Below are positions 9,258 to 17,658 of a stretch of 64,000 nucleotides of DNA, one piece after another. The notes beneath the pieces are model-generated. The model saw only the letters and a program-made list of their open reading frames with translations. It made no database searches and was not told where the DNA came from. The DNA is from an uncultured Psychrobacter sp. (GTDB taxonomy: Bacteria; Pseudomonadota; Gammaproteobacteria; Pseudomonadales; Moraxellaceae), in NCBI RefSeq assembly GCF_947488565.1, contig NZ_CANKZC010000002.1, positions 620,001-684,000 of the forward strand, read 5' to 3'. Each line of letters starts with the position of its first letter. Position 1 is the first letter of the stretch. The position numbers and the translations under genes are program-made.

Positions 9258-10493
9258 ATGATGGAACATTCGCCTTCTTTATCAATTGAACAGCGTACAA
9301 CCTTAGCACTGTGGTATGAGGTGAATGCGTCATTATCTGCTTATCATAAACTTATGACGTTTTTTGGCGATGCGCAGCTTGCTTGGCAAGCGACGGTAGA
9401 AGCATGGCGTCAGTTGGGTATTCATCATACTCATCTCAAACGTCATGAGCAGCCAGATCAAACGCTCGCCAATATTGATAAAATTCAGCAGGCGTTGCTA
9501 GAAAAACGCTATAGTCTACTATTCGCCGATCAGCCCGCTTATCCCTCCCAGCTTTTACAGATATATGATCCACCGCCGTTGCTGTTTTATCGAGGTAATA
9601 GCGCACGTTTGCATCAAGCTCAAATCGCTATCGTCGGTAGTCGAAAGCCAACAGCACATGCGCAAAAGATTACTTTTGACATTGCACAGTACTTAGCGCA
9701 AACAGGTTACGTCGTGACAAGCGGGCTTGCAATGGGTGTAGATAAGCGGGCACATCTAGGCGCACTGTCCCAAACAGACGTTGAACTTCAAGGCCGTACG
9801 ATAGGGGTCATGGGTACAGGGATTGATGTGCATTATCCCAATCATCATGACAAATTGTTCGCACAAATTATCGAGCAAGGTGGTTGTATTGTCAGTGAGT
9901 TACTGCCGCATACGCAGCCGCACAAACATACTTTTCCACGTCGCAATCGACTAGTCGCTGGACTGAGCTTGGCGACGATTGTGACCGAAGCCACCATCCA
10001 AAGTGGCTCCTTGATTACCGCGCGCCTAACCTCTGAGCAAGGCAAGCAAGTCTTTGCGATTCCAAGTCATATTGATAATAGTAATGCAGAAGGCTGTCAT
10101 CATCTGATACGTGAAGGTGCGACGTTGATTTATCATCCCAAACAAGTCATAGAGGATGTTAATAGTCAGCTAGATTATGGTAGTCGCTCGTACAAAAGAG
10201 CCGCGAGAACCACATCAAATATCAGCCCCATTTCTCATTCGTCAGATCTAAACAGCCGTCCCGCTACCGCTACTCATCACTTGTCATCATCTACTCTTAA
10301 GTCTTCTGGTAGCGCTATAAACGTCGCTGAACATTTACTAACGGTTTATGAGCAACTTGACTGGCATGGACAGGATTTAGATGCATTGTTAGTGACCACC
10401 AAAATGGCCCCACCGCAGCTAATAGGCCAATTGATGGAGCTTGAATTATTAGGAGTTATCAGTGTGCAAGGCGGGCGCTACTTACGCGTCTAA
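9258..10493 (+). CDS. dprA: DNA-processing protein DprA (Smf)
   Basis: DprA binds incoming single-stranded DNA during natural transformation and loads RecA. The Rossmann-like domain shows GSRKPTAHAQ near residue 126, SGLAMGVDKRAH near 155, and GTGIDVHYPNHHDKLF near 186, followed by PRRNRLVAGLS and SGSLITARLT. The C-terminal about 60 residues fit the winged-helix DML1-type domain (LLGVISVQGGRYLRV). At 411 residues it is of usual length for gammaproteobacterial DprA. It lies 32 bases after the LysM gene. Together with the ComM-type ATPase at 29366 it suggests a transformation pathway. Confidence 0.95.
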   Translation: MMEHSPSLSIEQRTTLALWYEVNASLSAYHKLMTFFGDAQLAWQATVEAWRQLGIHHTHLKRHEQPDQTLANIDKIQQALLEKRYSLLFADQPAYPSQLLQIYDPPPLLFYRGNSARLHQAQIAIVGSRKPTAHAQKITFDIAQYLAQTGYVVTSGLAMGVDKRAHLGALSQTDVELQGRTIGVMGTGIDVHYPNHHDKLFAQIIEQGGCIVSELLPHTQPHKHTFPRRNRLVAGLSLATIVTEATIQSGSLITARLTSEQGKQVFAIPSHIDNSNAEGCHHLIREGATLIYHPKQVIEDVNSQLDYGSRSYKRAARTTSNISPISHSSDLNSRPATATHHLSSSTLKSSGSAINVAEHLLTVYEQLDWHGQDLDALLVTTKMAPPQLIGQLMELELLGVISVQGGRYLRV

Positions 10494-10651
10494 AACTATG
10501 TTTTAGTTACCTTAAAGTTCTTCTTTATTCCAATTATTGAGTATTTACACCAAGAACAATTTTGGTAATTTCAAACTCTGCTATCCTAGTCTTTCTTTGT
10601 CATATGTTATTATGAGTGCTTAAACTCCTATCTCTTTGAAGCACTCAAGTC

Positions 10652-11299
10652 ATGAAACAATCCGCGCCCTTTACTACTAATTCTGTCATTCAAGCTGCTG
10701 ACTGGCTTAAAGAAGGGAAGCTACTTGCTTATCCAACAGAAAGCGTTTGGGGTATCGGCTGTGATCCATTTAACCAAATGGCAGTGCAGCAATTATTAGC
10801 TATGAAACAGCGGCCAATACACAAAGGGATGATTGTCGTCACTGACGATGTTCACCGTATAGCGCCATTGTTAGATGACCTAAACGACAGTCAACGTCAG
10901 ACGGTCCTTGAGAGTTGGCGTATGCACCCAGAAGCTATCTTAAAGCAGGCTCATACTTGGTTATTACCCTTATCAAAACAGATTACTGTGCCTATTCCGT
11001 CATGGATTACTGGAGAACACGATAGTGTGGCCGTACGTATTATCGCGCACCCTCTAGTCCAACAGCTATGTACGCAGATGGTTTCACCAGACAATCCTTA
11101 CGGCTTTATTGTGTCGACAAGCTGTAACCCTTCAGGAAAACCCCCAGCGCTAACGTTAAATCAAGCACAGGCCTATTTTCTTAACGACAATGAACACAGT
11201 AATCTGGACCAACAAGTGCATTATCTAACAGGAGATACACTAGGTTATAAGTTGCCAAGCCAGATCGGAGATGCCTTAACAGGGAAAATAATCAGATAG
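10652..11299 (+). CDS. tsaC: Threonylcarbamoyl-AMP synthase (Sua5/YrdC family)
   Basis: The enzyme makes threonylcarbamoyl-AMP from threonine, bicarbonate and ATP for the t6A37 modification of tRNAs that read ANN codons. Family motifs are YPTESVWGIGCDP near residue 30, MKQRPIHKGMIVV near 54, HDSVAVRI and STSCNPSGKPPAL near 160. At 215 residues it is the short, single-domain YrdC type rather than the two-domain Sua5. It follows dprA on the same strand with a 158-base gap, as in many relatives. Confidence 0.93.
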   Translation: MKQSAPFTTNSVIQAADWLKEGKLLAYPTESVWGIGCDPFNQMAVQQLLAMKQRPIHKGMIVVTDDVHRIAPLLDDLNDSQRQTVLESWRMHPEAILKQAHTWLLPLSKQITVPIPSWITGEHDSVAVRIIAHPLVQQLCTQMVSPDNPYGFIVSTSCNPSGKPPALTLNQAQAYFLNDNEHSNLDQQVHYLTGDTLGYKLPSQIGDALTGKIIR

Positions 11300-11528
11300 T
11301 ATATGAATAAAATACTGATGTTTTATCGGCGCTTTTCTACCAGCCAACTACCTATGACTTAATTACCTAAATTAAGTCTGTCTTATCCTATGCTTTTTTC
11401 TATGCGGCTGCCAAGTTGCATATTCTAAATCTGTACTTAAGTAGTTACTTCTACAATTATCCTATTGTTTTTGTAGCTTATTTTTTGTCACACTAATCAT
11501 AGTGCTAAAAATAATTAGGGAGTAGGAC

Positions 11529-12491
11529 ATGAATATTTTGATCAGTGGTGGCTCAGGATTCTTAGGTAGTGCGTTTAGTCGTGAGCTTATGACACGTTAC
11601 CGCGCACAAAATAAAGAGCTGCAGATTACTTGGCTTACTCGCGATAGCAGCCAAGCACACCCTGACGATATTGCTATGATGACTTATGATGAGCTTGCAG
11701 GGACTGATAAAAGCTTTGATGTGATTCTCAATTTAGCAGGTGCTGGAATAGCAGACTCGCGCTGGAGTGATGGGCGCAAAGAAACACTGCTTGCGAGCCG
11801 TGTGAAGCCTACCGAGTCAATATTAGCATTTATTGCACGCAGTAGCGCCAAGCCTAAACTGCTAGTTAGCGGCTCAGCCATTGGCTGGTATGGCACGCAA
11901 GGCGATAAACCATTGACTGAAAGCAGTGGTTTTGAGACAGATTTTGCTCATAAATTGTGTGACGATTGGGAGCAACTAGCACTCAAAGCGACTAAACATG
12001 GCGTACCGGTAGTTATTGTGCGCACTGGTGTGGTGATTCATCCTGACGGCGGTATGCTAGGTAAGCTTTTAACACCGTTTAAAATGGGCGTTGGTGGCCA
12101 ATTAGGTGATGGCAAGCAAATAATGAGCTGGGTTAGTCGCGAAGACTGGGTAGGGGCTGCGATATTTATTATTGAAAAGTCTCTTGCTGATCCTGCGAAC
12201 ACTCAAATGACAGATAATAACTCGCTAAAAACCACAAATGATACGCTAGCGCTGGTGTATAACCTTACTGCGCCTAACCCTGTAACCAATCATACTTTTA
12301 CCAAGGCGCTTGGATCATGGTTAAATCGTCCAACGTTTTTTACGTTACCAGAATTTTTACTAAAGTTGATGTTCGGTGAGATGTCGACACTACTCGTTGA
12401 TGGGCAAAAGGTATTGCCACAAGCCTTGCAGGACGCAGGATACAATTTTAAGCAACCGACACTCAAGCAGGCGTTAGAAGAGCAGAATTAA
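11529..12491 (+). CDS. NAD(P)-dependent epimerase of the TIGR01777/YfcH family
   Basis: The 320-residue protein is an extended short-chain dehydrogenase. The nucleotide-binding glycine loop GGSGFLGSAF is at residues 7-16. The family signature follows: NLAGAGIADSRW, then SGSAIGWYGTQGDKPLTESS and later ISWVSREDW. A C-terminal DUF1731-like end (LPQALQDAGYNF) is visible. AGGGAGTAGGA precedes the ATG. The substrate of this family is not established. The gene stands alone, with a parS-like site 30 bases after its stop. Confidence 0.88.
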   Translation: MNILISGGSGFLGSAFSRELMTRYRAQNKELQITWLTRDSSQAHPDDIAMMTYDELAGTDKSFDVILNLAGAGIADSRWSDGRKETLLASRVKPTESILAFIARSSAKPKLLVSGSAIGWYGTQGDKPLTESSGFETDFAHKLCDDWEQLALKATKHGVPVVIVRTGVVIHPDGGMLGKLLTPFKMGVGGQLGDGKQIMSWVSREDWVGAAIFIIEKSLADPANTQMTDNNSLKTTNDTLALVYNLTAPNPVTNHTFTKALGSWLNRPTFFTLPEFLLKLMFGEMSTLLVDGQKVLPQALQDAGYNFKQPTLKQALEEQN

Positions 12492-12521
12492 TAAAAATTT
12501 GAAAGGTATAGAAGATAGTAT

Positions 12522-12537
12522 GGTTTCATGTGAAACG
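12522..12537. other. parS-like palindrome 3 (intergenic, degenerate)
   Basis: GGTTTCATGTGAAACG has the 14-bp core GTTTCATGTGAAAC and differs from TGTTTCACGTGAAACA at positions 1, 8 and 16. It shares the central CATGTG with the site in rsmB. Weak ParB binding is possible but unproven. Confidence 0.4.
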
Positions 12538-12712
12538 TGGTTAATTCAAAAGGCTGTTAAATTGTATCTGTCAAAAATGACTGACTAAATTGGGTGTTTA
12601 AACACTATAGAGATATAAAAATCATGAAACCTCAATGAAATAAAATATCTGTATTCAGCGCGTAAGAAACTTGGCGTAAGATAGCCGCATCTTTATTTGA
12701 TCAGATATTATT

Positions 12713-13789
12713 ATGTGGTTTTTCTTTATTGTCGTTACCCAAATATTGGCGTTAATGACTAGTATCATTCTATGGTGGCTTATCAAGCCAAGACGTTCGA
12801 TTACAAAAAAAGCAATTATATCATCCGTTTTTATTATTAATAATGTGGCGCTCATTTATGGGCTTAGTGAGTTTTGGCGTGAGCGTTTTCATGTCTATTT
12901 AGTCGTTGGTATTTTGCAAGGCTTTATGATCTATGCGGCGATAATTACCTCAGCTATTGCTCTGATATATTACAAGTTATTAAGAGGTCAGCGCCGACCT
13001 AAGCTCATACGTAGCTTCGGCATCGTGACATATATTGGTATCGTAAGTTTAGCGGTGTTTAATGCTTACTCGCCAGTGGTACATCAATTAACGGTTACGA
13101 CAACCAAACCATTAGATGAGCCAGTAGATATTGCCTTAGTATCCGATACGCACTTAGGCAGATGGTTTGGCAGTCGACAGATAGATAGGTTGGTCAATCT
13201 CATCGATGCTCAAGATGCCGACATGGTGGTGCTGGCAGGTGACGTGATGAATGATACTACCGTCTATTATGACAAAACCAACATGCACGAGCATTTATCA
13301 AAACTACGCGCACCGCTTGGCGTATACGCGGTTTTAGGCAACCATGATTATTTAGGGTACGAAGAAGCAATCGCTGAGGCGGTAACCAAGGCAGGTATCA
13401 CTGTACTTGATAATGAGAGTGTGCTGCTTAATGACTCGGTATGGTTAGTCGGACGCTCGGACGATGTGGATTCGACGCGCTTATCAGCCTCTGAATTACT
13501 GTCGAAGGTCGATACTGATAAGCCAACGGTGTTTTTGGAGCATCGTCCTACAGCGCTAAAAGAGATTAGTGATTTGCCTGTAGATTTGCATTTATCGGGG
13601 CATACGCATGGCGGGCAGATATTCCCATTAACGCTGTTGAAGCAGTGGTTTCAACCACTGGTACACGGCACCAAAAATATAAAGGATACGCAGTTTTTAG
13701 TCTCTTCAGGTTATGGGTTTGGTCCTGTACCGTTTAGACTGGGTACGCGCTCTGAGATATGGATGATTAGGTTACAATCGTCGCTATAA
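12713..13789 (+). CDS. Membrane-anchored metallophosphoesterase, copy 1
   Basis: The 358-residue protein has about four hydrophobic segments in the first 125 residues and then a calcineurin-like phosphoesterase domain. The metal-binding motifs appear in order: DTHLGR (about 145), GDVMNDT (about 177), GNHDY (about 209) and SGHTHGGQ (about 295). This is the YaeI/YkuE type, whose members hydrolyse phosphodiester or lipid pyrophosphate substrates; the substrate here is not known. The following gene at 13939 is a diverged tandem copy. A terminator separates them, so they may be transcribed separately. Confidence 0.88.
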   Translation: MWFFFIVVTQILALMTSIILWWLIKPRRSITKKAIISSVFIINNVALIYGLSEFWRERFHVYLVVGILQGFMIYAAIITSAIALIYYKLLRGQRRPKLIRSFGIVTYIGIVSLAVFNAYSPVVHQLTVTTTKPLDEPVDIALVSDTHLGRWFGSRQIDRLVNLIDAQDADMVVLAGDVMNDTTVYYDKTNMHEHLSKLRAPLGVYAVLGNHDYLGYEEAIAEAVTKAGITVLDNESVLLNDSVWLVGRSDDVDSTRLSASELLSKVDTDKPTVFLEHRPTALKEISDLPVDLHLSGHTHGGQIFPLTLLKQWFQPLVHGTKNIKDTQFLVSSGYGFGPVPFRLGTRSEIWMIRLQSSL

Positions 13790-13826
13790 ACTGCTCCAAT
13801 AAATGACCTAACGTACATACTAAAAG

Positions 13827-13858
13827 CCTCTACTATACAAGCATAGTAGGGGTTTTTT
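13827..13858 (+). terminator. Rho-independent terminator after metallophosphoesterase 1
   Basis: CCTCTACTAT (13827-13836) pairs with ATAGTAGGGG (13843-13852) with one G-U pair, followed by six T. Confidence 0.8.
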
Positions 13859-13938
13859 ATACGTTACCAAACGTCCCTTTAAACTTTCTTTGTCTGGTCT
13901 CAATTTCTTTAAATACCAAAATCATTCTGGAATTACTC

Positions 13939-15066
13939 ATGCGCAACGCGTTTTTTATCACTATTTTTGTACTGTTGCAGCTTTTTAGTTTGGGAGCGGC
14001 GCTAAGCTTACAGTGGTGGTTACAGCCTTTGATAAATCCTGCGCTACAAATTTCCATATGGATTGCTATATTTGCTATTACCAATGGCTTGCTGCTACTG
14101 AGTGTAAAAAGGGTGTTTGCCAATAGCTATCGCTGGGTCAGTGGTTGGATGTTATTCATGCACTTTATGGTATTAACCGCGCTGCTGACCAGCCTGTTAT
14201 ACGGAGGTTATTGGTTAATAGTAACCTTTACTGACTACCGTGTTCTTAATGCTTTGGTAATAACAATGGGGCTGCGAGTACTTGCTCTGCTTATCTTTAT
14301 CGGTTTGTTTATTTATGCTTTATATAGCGCCTATATACCTGTTGTGCGCAAAAAAACGATTCATATCAACAAACCGATGGTAGGGCAATTACGTATCGCG
14401 GTCGCCAGTGATCTACATATTGGTCGACTGTTTGGTAGCGGTGCAATAGATAGGCTACATCGCCTCGTCATCCAGTCTGAGGCAGATATATTGCTGATGC
14501 CAGGCGATATTATGGATGACAATACCGACGCATTTATTGCCTACGATATGCAGGCAAACTTAACTGAACTATGTGCCAGTCTTCCTTATGGGGTTTATGC
14601 AACGTTGGGCAACCATGATTTATACGGGCATGAGCAGCCCATTAGTCAGTCTCTGCGTCACGCTGGCGTGCATTTATTAAACGATGATGTAGTCTGCTTG
14701 ACGCATCAAGGGCAACCGATTTGGTTGGTTGGCCGTTTTGATAATCATAAACGTGCGCGCGTAGCGACGACAAAGCTACTGGCGCAAGTAAATATAGATG
14801 AGCCCATCATATTACTAGACCATCGCCCTAGCGATATCGTTGAACATAGCCAGCTGCCCGTTGATTTACAAGTGTCAGGACATACTCATAATGGACAAGT
14901 ATTTCCCGCTAATTTTATCGTCAATTCGATTAACCGTCTAGGTTACGGTTATGAAGCCATTGGCAAAGGACACTTTGTGGTGTCATCCGGCTATGGTTTT
15001 TGGGGTATCCCTTTTCGCTTGGGCTCACGCTCAGAGATTTGGTTAATCACTCTTAGCGGTAAGTAG
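13939..15066 (+). CDS. Membrane-anchored metallophosphoesterase, copy 2
   Basis: This 375-residue paralogue of the preceding gene has the same layout: an N-terminal bundle of about four membrane segments and a C-terminal metallophosphoesterase with DLHIGR (about 158), GDIMDDN (about 189), GNHDLYGHE (about 224) and SGHTHNGQ (about 313). The ends of both proteins share VSSGYGF and RLGxRSEIW. Sequence outside the motifs has drifted considerably, so the duplication is old or the copies have different substrates. GGAAT precedes the ATG. Its stop overlaps the end of the convergent hydrolase gene by 24 bases. Confidence 0.88.
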   Translation: MRNAFFITIFVLLQLFSLGAALSLQWWLQPLINPALQISIWIAIFAITNGLLLLSVKRVFANSYRWVSGWMLFMHFMVLTALLTSLLYGGYWLIVTFTDYRVLNALVITMGLRVLALLIFIGLFIYALYSAYIPVVRKKTIHINKPMVGQLRIAVASDLHIGRLFGSGAIDRLHRLVIQSEADILLMPGDIMDDNTDAFIAYDMQANLTELCASLPYGVYATLGNHDLYGHEQPISQSLRHAGVHLLNDDVVCLTHQGQPIWLVGRFDNHKRARVATTKLLAQVNIDEPIILLDHRPSDIVEHSQLPVDLQVSGHTHNGQVFPANFIVNSINRLGYGYEAIGKGHFVVSSGYGFWGIPFRLGSRSEIWLITLSGK

Positions 15067-16449
15067 TTGGCGGACAAAGCTGGCAAACTCATTAATAATA
15101 TCAGTCGTTTCACGACCAACACCTTTATGAATACTCATTAAATGAATGAAGCCATGCGGCGCGCCTAGCATAGTGTAGGTCTTAGTCGCGATACGACTAT
15201 CTTGTAATTGGTCAGCGTAAACGAGAGCCTCATCACGTAAGATATCTAATTCAGCCGCCACAATGTAGCTAGGACACATATGCGTGTTATTACCGTGCAT
15301 GGGTGAAGTAAGCGGATGTGAGCCTGTCAAAGTACTATGTTGCATGTAGGCGGTGTCAAACACTTCCACATCATTGTAATCGAGCAATAACCCTTTACCG
15401 TATAATGCCCAGCTAGGGTAAGTTGCCTCAATATCGGTGACAGGATAAAGAGGCAGCTGGGCAAGTGGACTAGGCAAGTCTTGCAACTTACTAATGATAT
15501 CTTCTGCATCTAATTCTAGATTGAGCCATTGCGTAGCGTCTGGCGCAGTGATCTGCTGGGCGACCAAGATGGCCAAGCAACCGCCAGCACTATCACCTGA
15601 CAATACAATACGCGATGGCAATGCACCCAAAGTAGGGCAGTGCTCAGCTAGCCATTCATAAGCAGCCAGACAGTCTCTAAGAGCGATCGGAGCAGCGTGC
15701 TCTGGCGCCAATCGATAGTCGACACTGACCACAGACCAGCCTGTTTGTCTGCAGACTGTATGACAAAACTCATGATGAGTATCAATATCGCCAATACAAA
15801 ACCCGCCACCATGAAAGAACAACATAACTGTTTTGTCGATGTTTGTTTTGGCATCACCTTGTTTATGCTGTTGGTAGCAGCGTACCGTCATATCATCGCC
15901 GTCAGCGTTCGCTATTATGTCATCTTGCCAGCGCACCACTGCGCCAGTTTCTGCCTTGCCTTGTGTACGAGTTTTTGTGTTGAGCGCAATCGGCAGCCTT
16001 GACTGATTGTCTATCTGTTGCCAGACGTCTGGCGCTTGCATAGCGACTGCATCGGCTGCAAATTTGTGACGCAGTGTCGGCAAACTATCCATACTTAACG
16101 GACGTTTAAGCTTATTGTTTAGCGCTATAATCAAGCGCATGTGAGCATCAGCATGGGGATATTTCTGAATATCTGCACCATTAACAAGTGCATTTAACTT
16201 TTCAAGTAAGGGCGTTGGTAGATAGCCAAGACTTTTTAGCATGTGGTGTAAGGCATGCTTTTGATAGCGTGCTGTCAAGTGGAGAGTATCTTTAGAGTGG
16301 CGACGGTTTAGATGACTAATTGACAGATTACTGACGTTTAGTGAGCCGTCTTTTGGCGCCTCACTGTTTGCTCGGTTGCGCAGCGCTTTTATGATAGTAG
16401 CAATATTATTCACCAGTACATTGACAGATGGCGTTGGTAAAACAGGCAT
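15043..16449 (-). CDS. Alpha/beta hydrolase of the hormone-sensitive-lipase family
   Basis: The ATG at 16449 is preferred over the upstream ATG at 16485 because AGGAAT stands just before it; this gives 468 residues. The HSL oxyanion motif FFHGGGFCIGD is near residue 211, the nucleophile motif GDSAGG near 283, and the catalytic His in GAPHGF near 431. The first about 150 residues form a predicted helical lid or cap region. No signal peptide is seen, so the protein is probably cytoplasmic. Such enzymes hydrolyse short- to medium-chain esters. A relative lies at 46315. It is transcribed toward metallophosphoesterase 2 and overlaps its end. Confidence 0.88.
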   Translation of the reverse strand: MPVLPTPSVNVLVNNIATIIKALRNRANSEAPKDGSLNVSNLSISHLNRRHSKDTLHLTARYQKHALHHMLKSLGYLPTPLLEKLNALVNGADIQKYPHADAHMRLIIALNNKLKRPLSMDSLPTLRHKFAADAVAMQAPDVWQQIDNQSRLPIALNTKTRTQGKAETGAVVRWQDDIIANADGDDMTVRCYQQHKQGDAKTNIDKTVMLFFHGGGFCIGDIDTHHEFCHTVCRQTGWSVVSVDYRLAPEHAAPIALRDCLAAYEWLAEHCPTLGALPSRIVLSGDSAGGCLAILVAQQITAPDATQWLNLELDAEDIISKLQDLPSPLAQLPLYPVTDIEATYPSWALYGKGLLLDYNDVEVFDTAYMQHSTLTGSHPLTSPMHGNNTHMCPSYIVAAELDILRDEALVYADQLQDSRIATKTYTMLGAPHGFIHLMSIHKGVGRETTDIINEFASFVRQLLTAKSD

Positions 16450-16769
16450 AGTATTCCTTAGCGAATTTAGTAAAAAGAAAAACAACTTATAGCAGGTAGC
16501 TTGGTTGTAGTTATCAAACCTATGATGTCACGCACCTGTTTGCTGCTGGTTTTTAACGTCCTTTATGCGAGTCTTTATCTGTGAAAACTCATTATTTCAT
16601 CAAAAGCCAAAAATTCATCTCATTTAGGCTTGAAATTTATGCTTAGGGTCTTTATCAAGCAGCTATCAGAATACAATTGTATTGAACGTTTATTTATAAG
16701 AAATCTAGATTTTACGGTTTTATTTTATATTAAGTTTAAGCACCATTACTAAAATCATAAGGAGCTATT
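16450..16769. other. Divergent intergenic region upstream of grpE
   Basis: This 320-base AT-rich region lies between the hydrolase and grpE. CTTGAAAT at 16629 resembles a heat-shock -35, but no matching CCCCAT-like -10 follows at the right distance. A TTTTATATTAAG stretch at 16720 may be a sigma-70 -10. No coding frame was seen. Confidence 0.35.
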
Positions 16770-17375
16770 ATGACTGAACAAGCACCCAATCATGAGTTTG
16801 ATACCAATGATCCAAAGGCGGCTCAGAGTAATATTGAGCGTGAAGAAAGCCTTTTAGAGGAAACCATGAACGAATTTGATCCAGAAAACAACTCAGGCGC
16901 AGACAATACAGTTAAAAACGATATTGATATCGATGCTTTTCATGCACGTATTGCTGAGCTTGAAGGTGAAGTAAAACAAGCCAAAGAAGGGACGGCTCGT
17001 GCCAATGCTGAAGCTTATAATGCGCAAAAGCGTATGGAACAAGAAACCGATAAAAGTAAAAAATTCGCCCTACAAAAATTTGCCAAAGATTTACTAGAGA
17101 TCGTCGATAATTTAGAGCGCGCTATTGAGAGCGCTACTGATAATGACCCAGTGACTGAAGGCGTGCAGTTGACTCATAAAGCGCTACTTGCGGTCCTTAA
17201 TAGACATGGCGTAGAAGTGGTCGATCCACAAGGCGAAAAATTCAATGCAGACTTTCATGAAGCAGTCGGTATAGATGCTGACGCTGAAGCGGACACCGTT
17301 GGTACAGTATTGCAAAAAGGCTATAGTTTAAACGGTCGTCTATTGCGTCCAGCTATGGTACGTGTTGGTCAGTAA
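16770..17375 (+). CDS. grpE: Nucleotide exchange factor GrpE
   Basis: GrpE releases ADP from DnaK in the chaperone cycle and works as a dimer. The 201-residue protein has an acidic, disordered N-terminus (about 1-50), a long coiled-coil helix (about 50-95) and the C-terminal beta domain ending PAMVRVGQ. Family motifs include KKFALQKFAKDLLEIVDNLERA and the region HEAVGIDADAEADTVGTVLQKGY, only parts of which are quoted here. AAGGAG lies 7 bases before the ATG. dnaK follows after 283 bases that include a candidate heat-shock promoter. Confidence 0.95.
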   Translation: MTEQAPNHEFDTNDPKAAQSNIEREESLLEETMNEFDPENNSGADNTVKNDIDIDAFHARIAELEGEVKQAKEGTARANAEAYNAQKRMEQETDKSKKFALQKFAKDLLEIVDNLERAIESATDNDPVTEGVQLTHKALLAVLNRHGVEVVDPQGEKFNADFHEAVGIDADAEADTVGTVLQKGYSLNGRLLRPAMVRVGQ

Positions 17376-17461
17376 GTAGAGTCGAAATAGGGATAAGCCT
17401 TATTAAAAGTAAGGATTTTCACAAAACTTCACACAAAACCAAGTTATTGTACTGTCATTGA

Positions 17462-17491
17462 CTTGAAAAACTACAAACACAAACCGATATA
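17462..17491 (+). promoter_or_regulatory. Candidate heat-shock (sigma-32) promoter for dnaK
   Basis: CTTGAAA (17462-17468) is followed, after 15 bases, by CCGATATA (17484-17491). This resembles the CTTGAAA/CCCCATnT heat-shock consensus; the -10 is only a partial match. It lies about 170 bases before the dnaK start, after grpE has ended, so dnaK may have its own stress promoter. Confidence 0.45.
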
Positions 17492-17504
17492 AAGCAACAA
17501 GTGA

Positions 17505-17536
17505 CCACTTAAGGTCTGATACCTTAAAACTAGTGG
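17505..17536 (+). other. Hairpin in the dnaK leader
   Basis: CCACTTAAGGT (17505-17515) pairs with ACCTTAA (17521-17527) and AGTGG (17532-17536), leaving a 5-nt loop and a 4-nt bulge. It has no T-run after it, so it is not an intrinsic terminator. It would sit in the 5' leader of a transcript from the candidate promoter at 17462. Confidence 0.45.
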
Positions 17537-17658
17537 CTTATATCAGCAACTTGAACCAGTACTCAAACCGGTAATATAGTGCAGTTATTTAGACGCCTAG
17601 TATGGGTAAGCAACAATTTTATAAACAGTAATTTAGAATAAATTTGGAGTAATTAATT

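Noticed and set aside
16629..16660. Heat-shock promoter upstream of grpE
   Set aside because: CTTGAAA is present, but nothing like CCCCAT follows at 13-17 bases.
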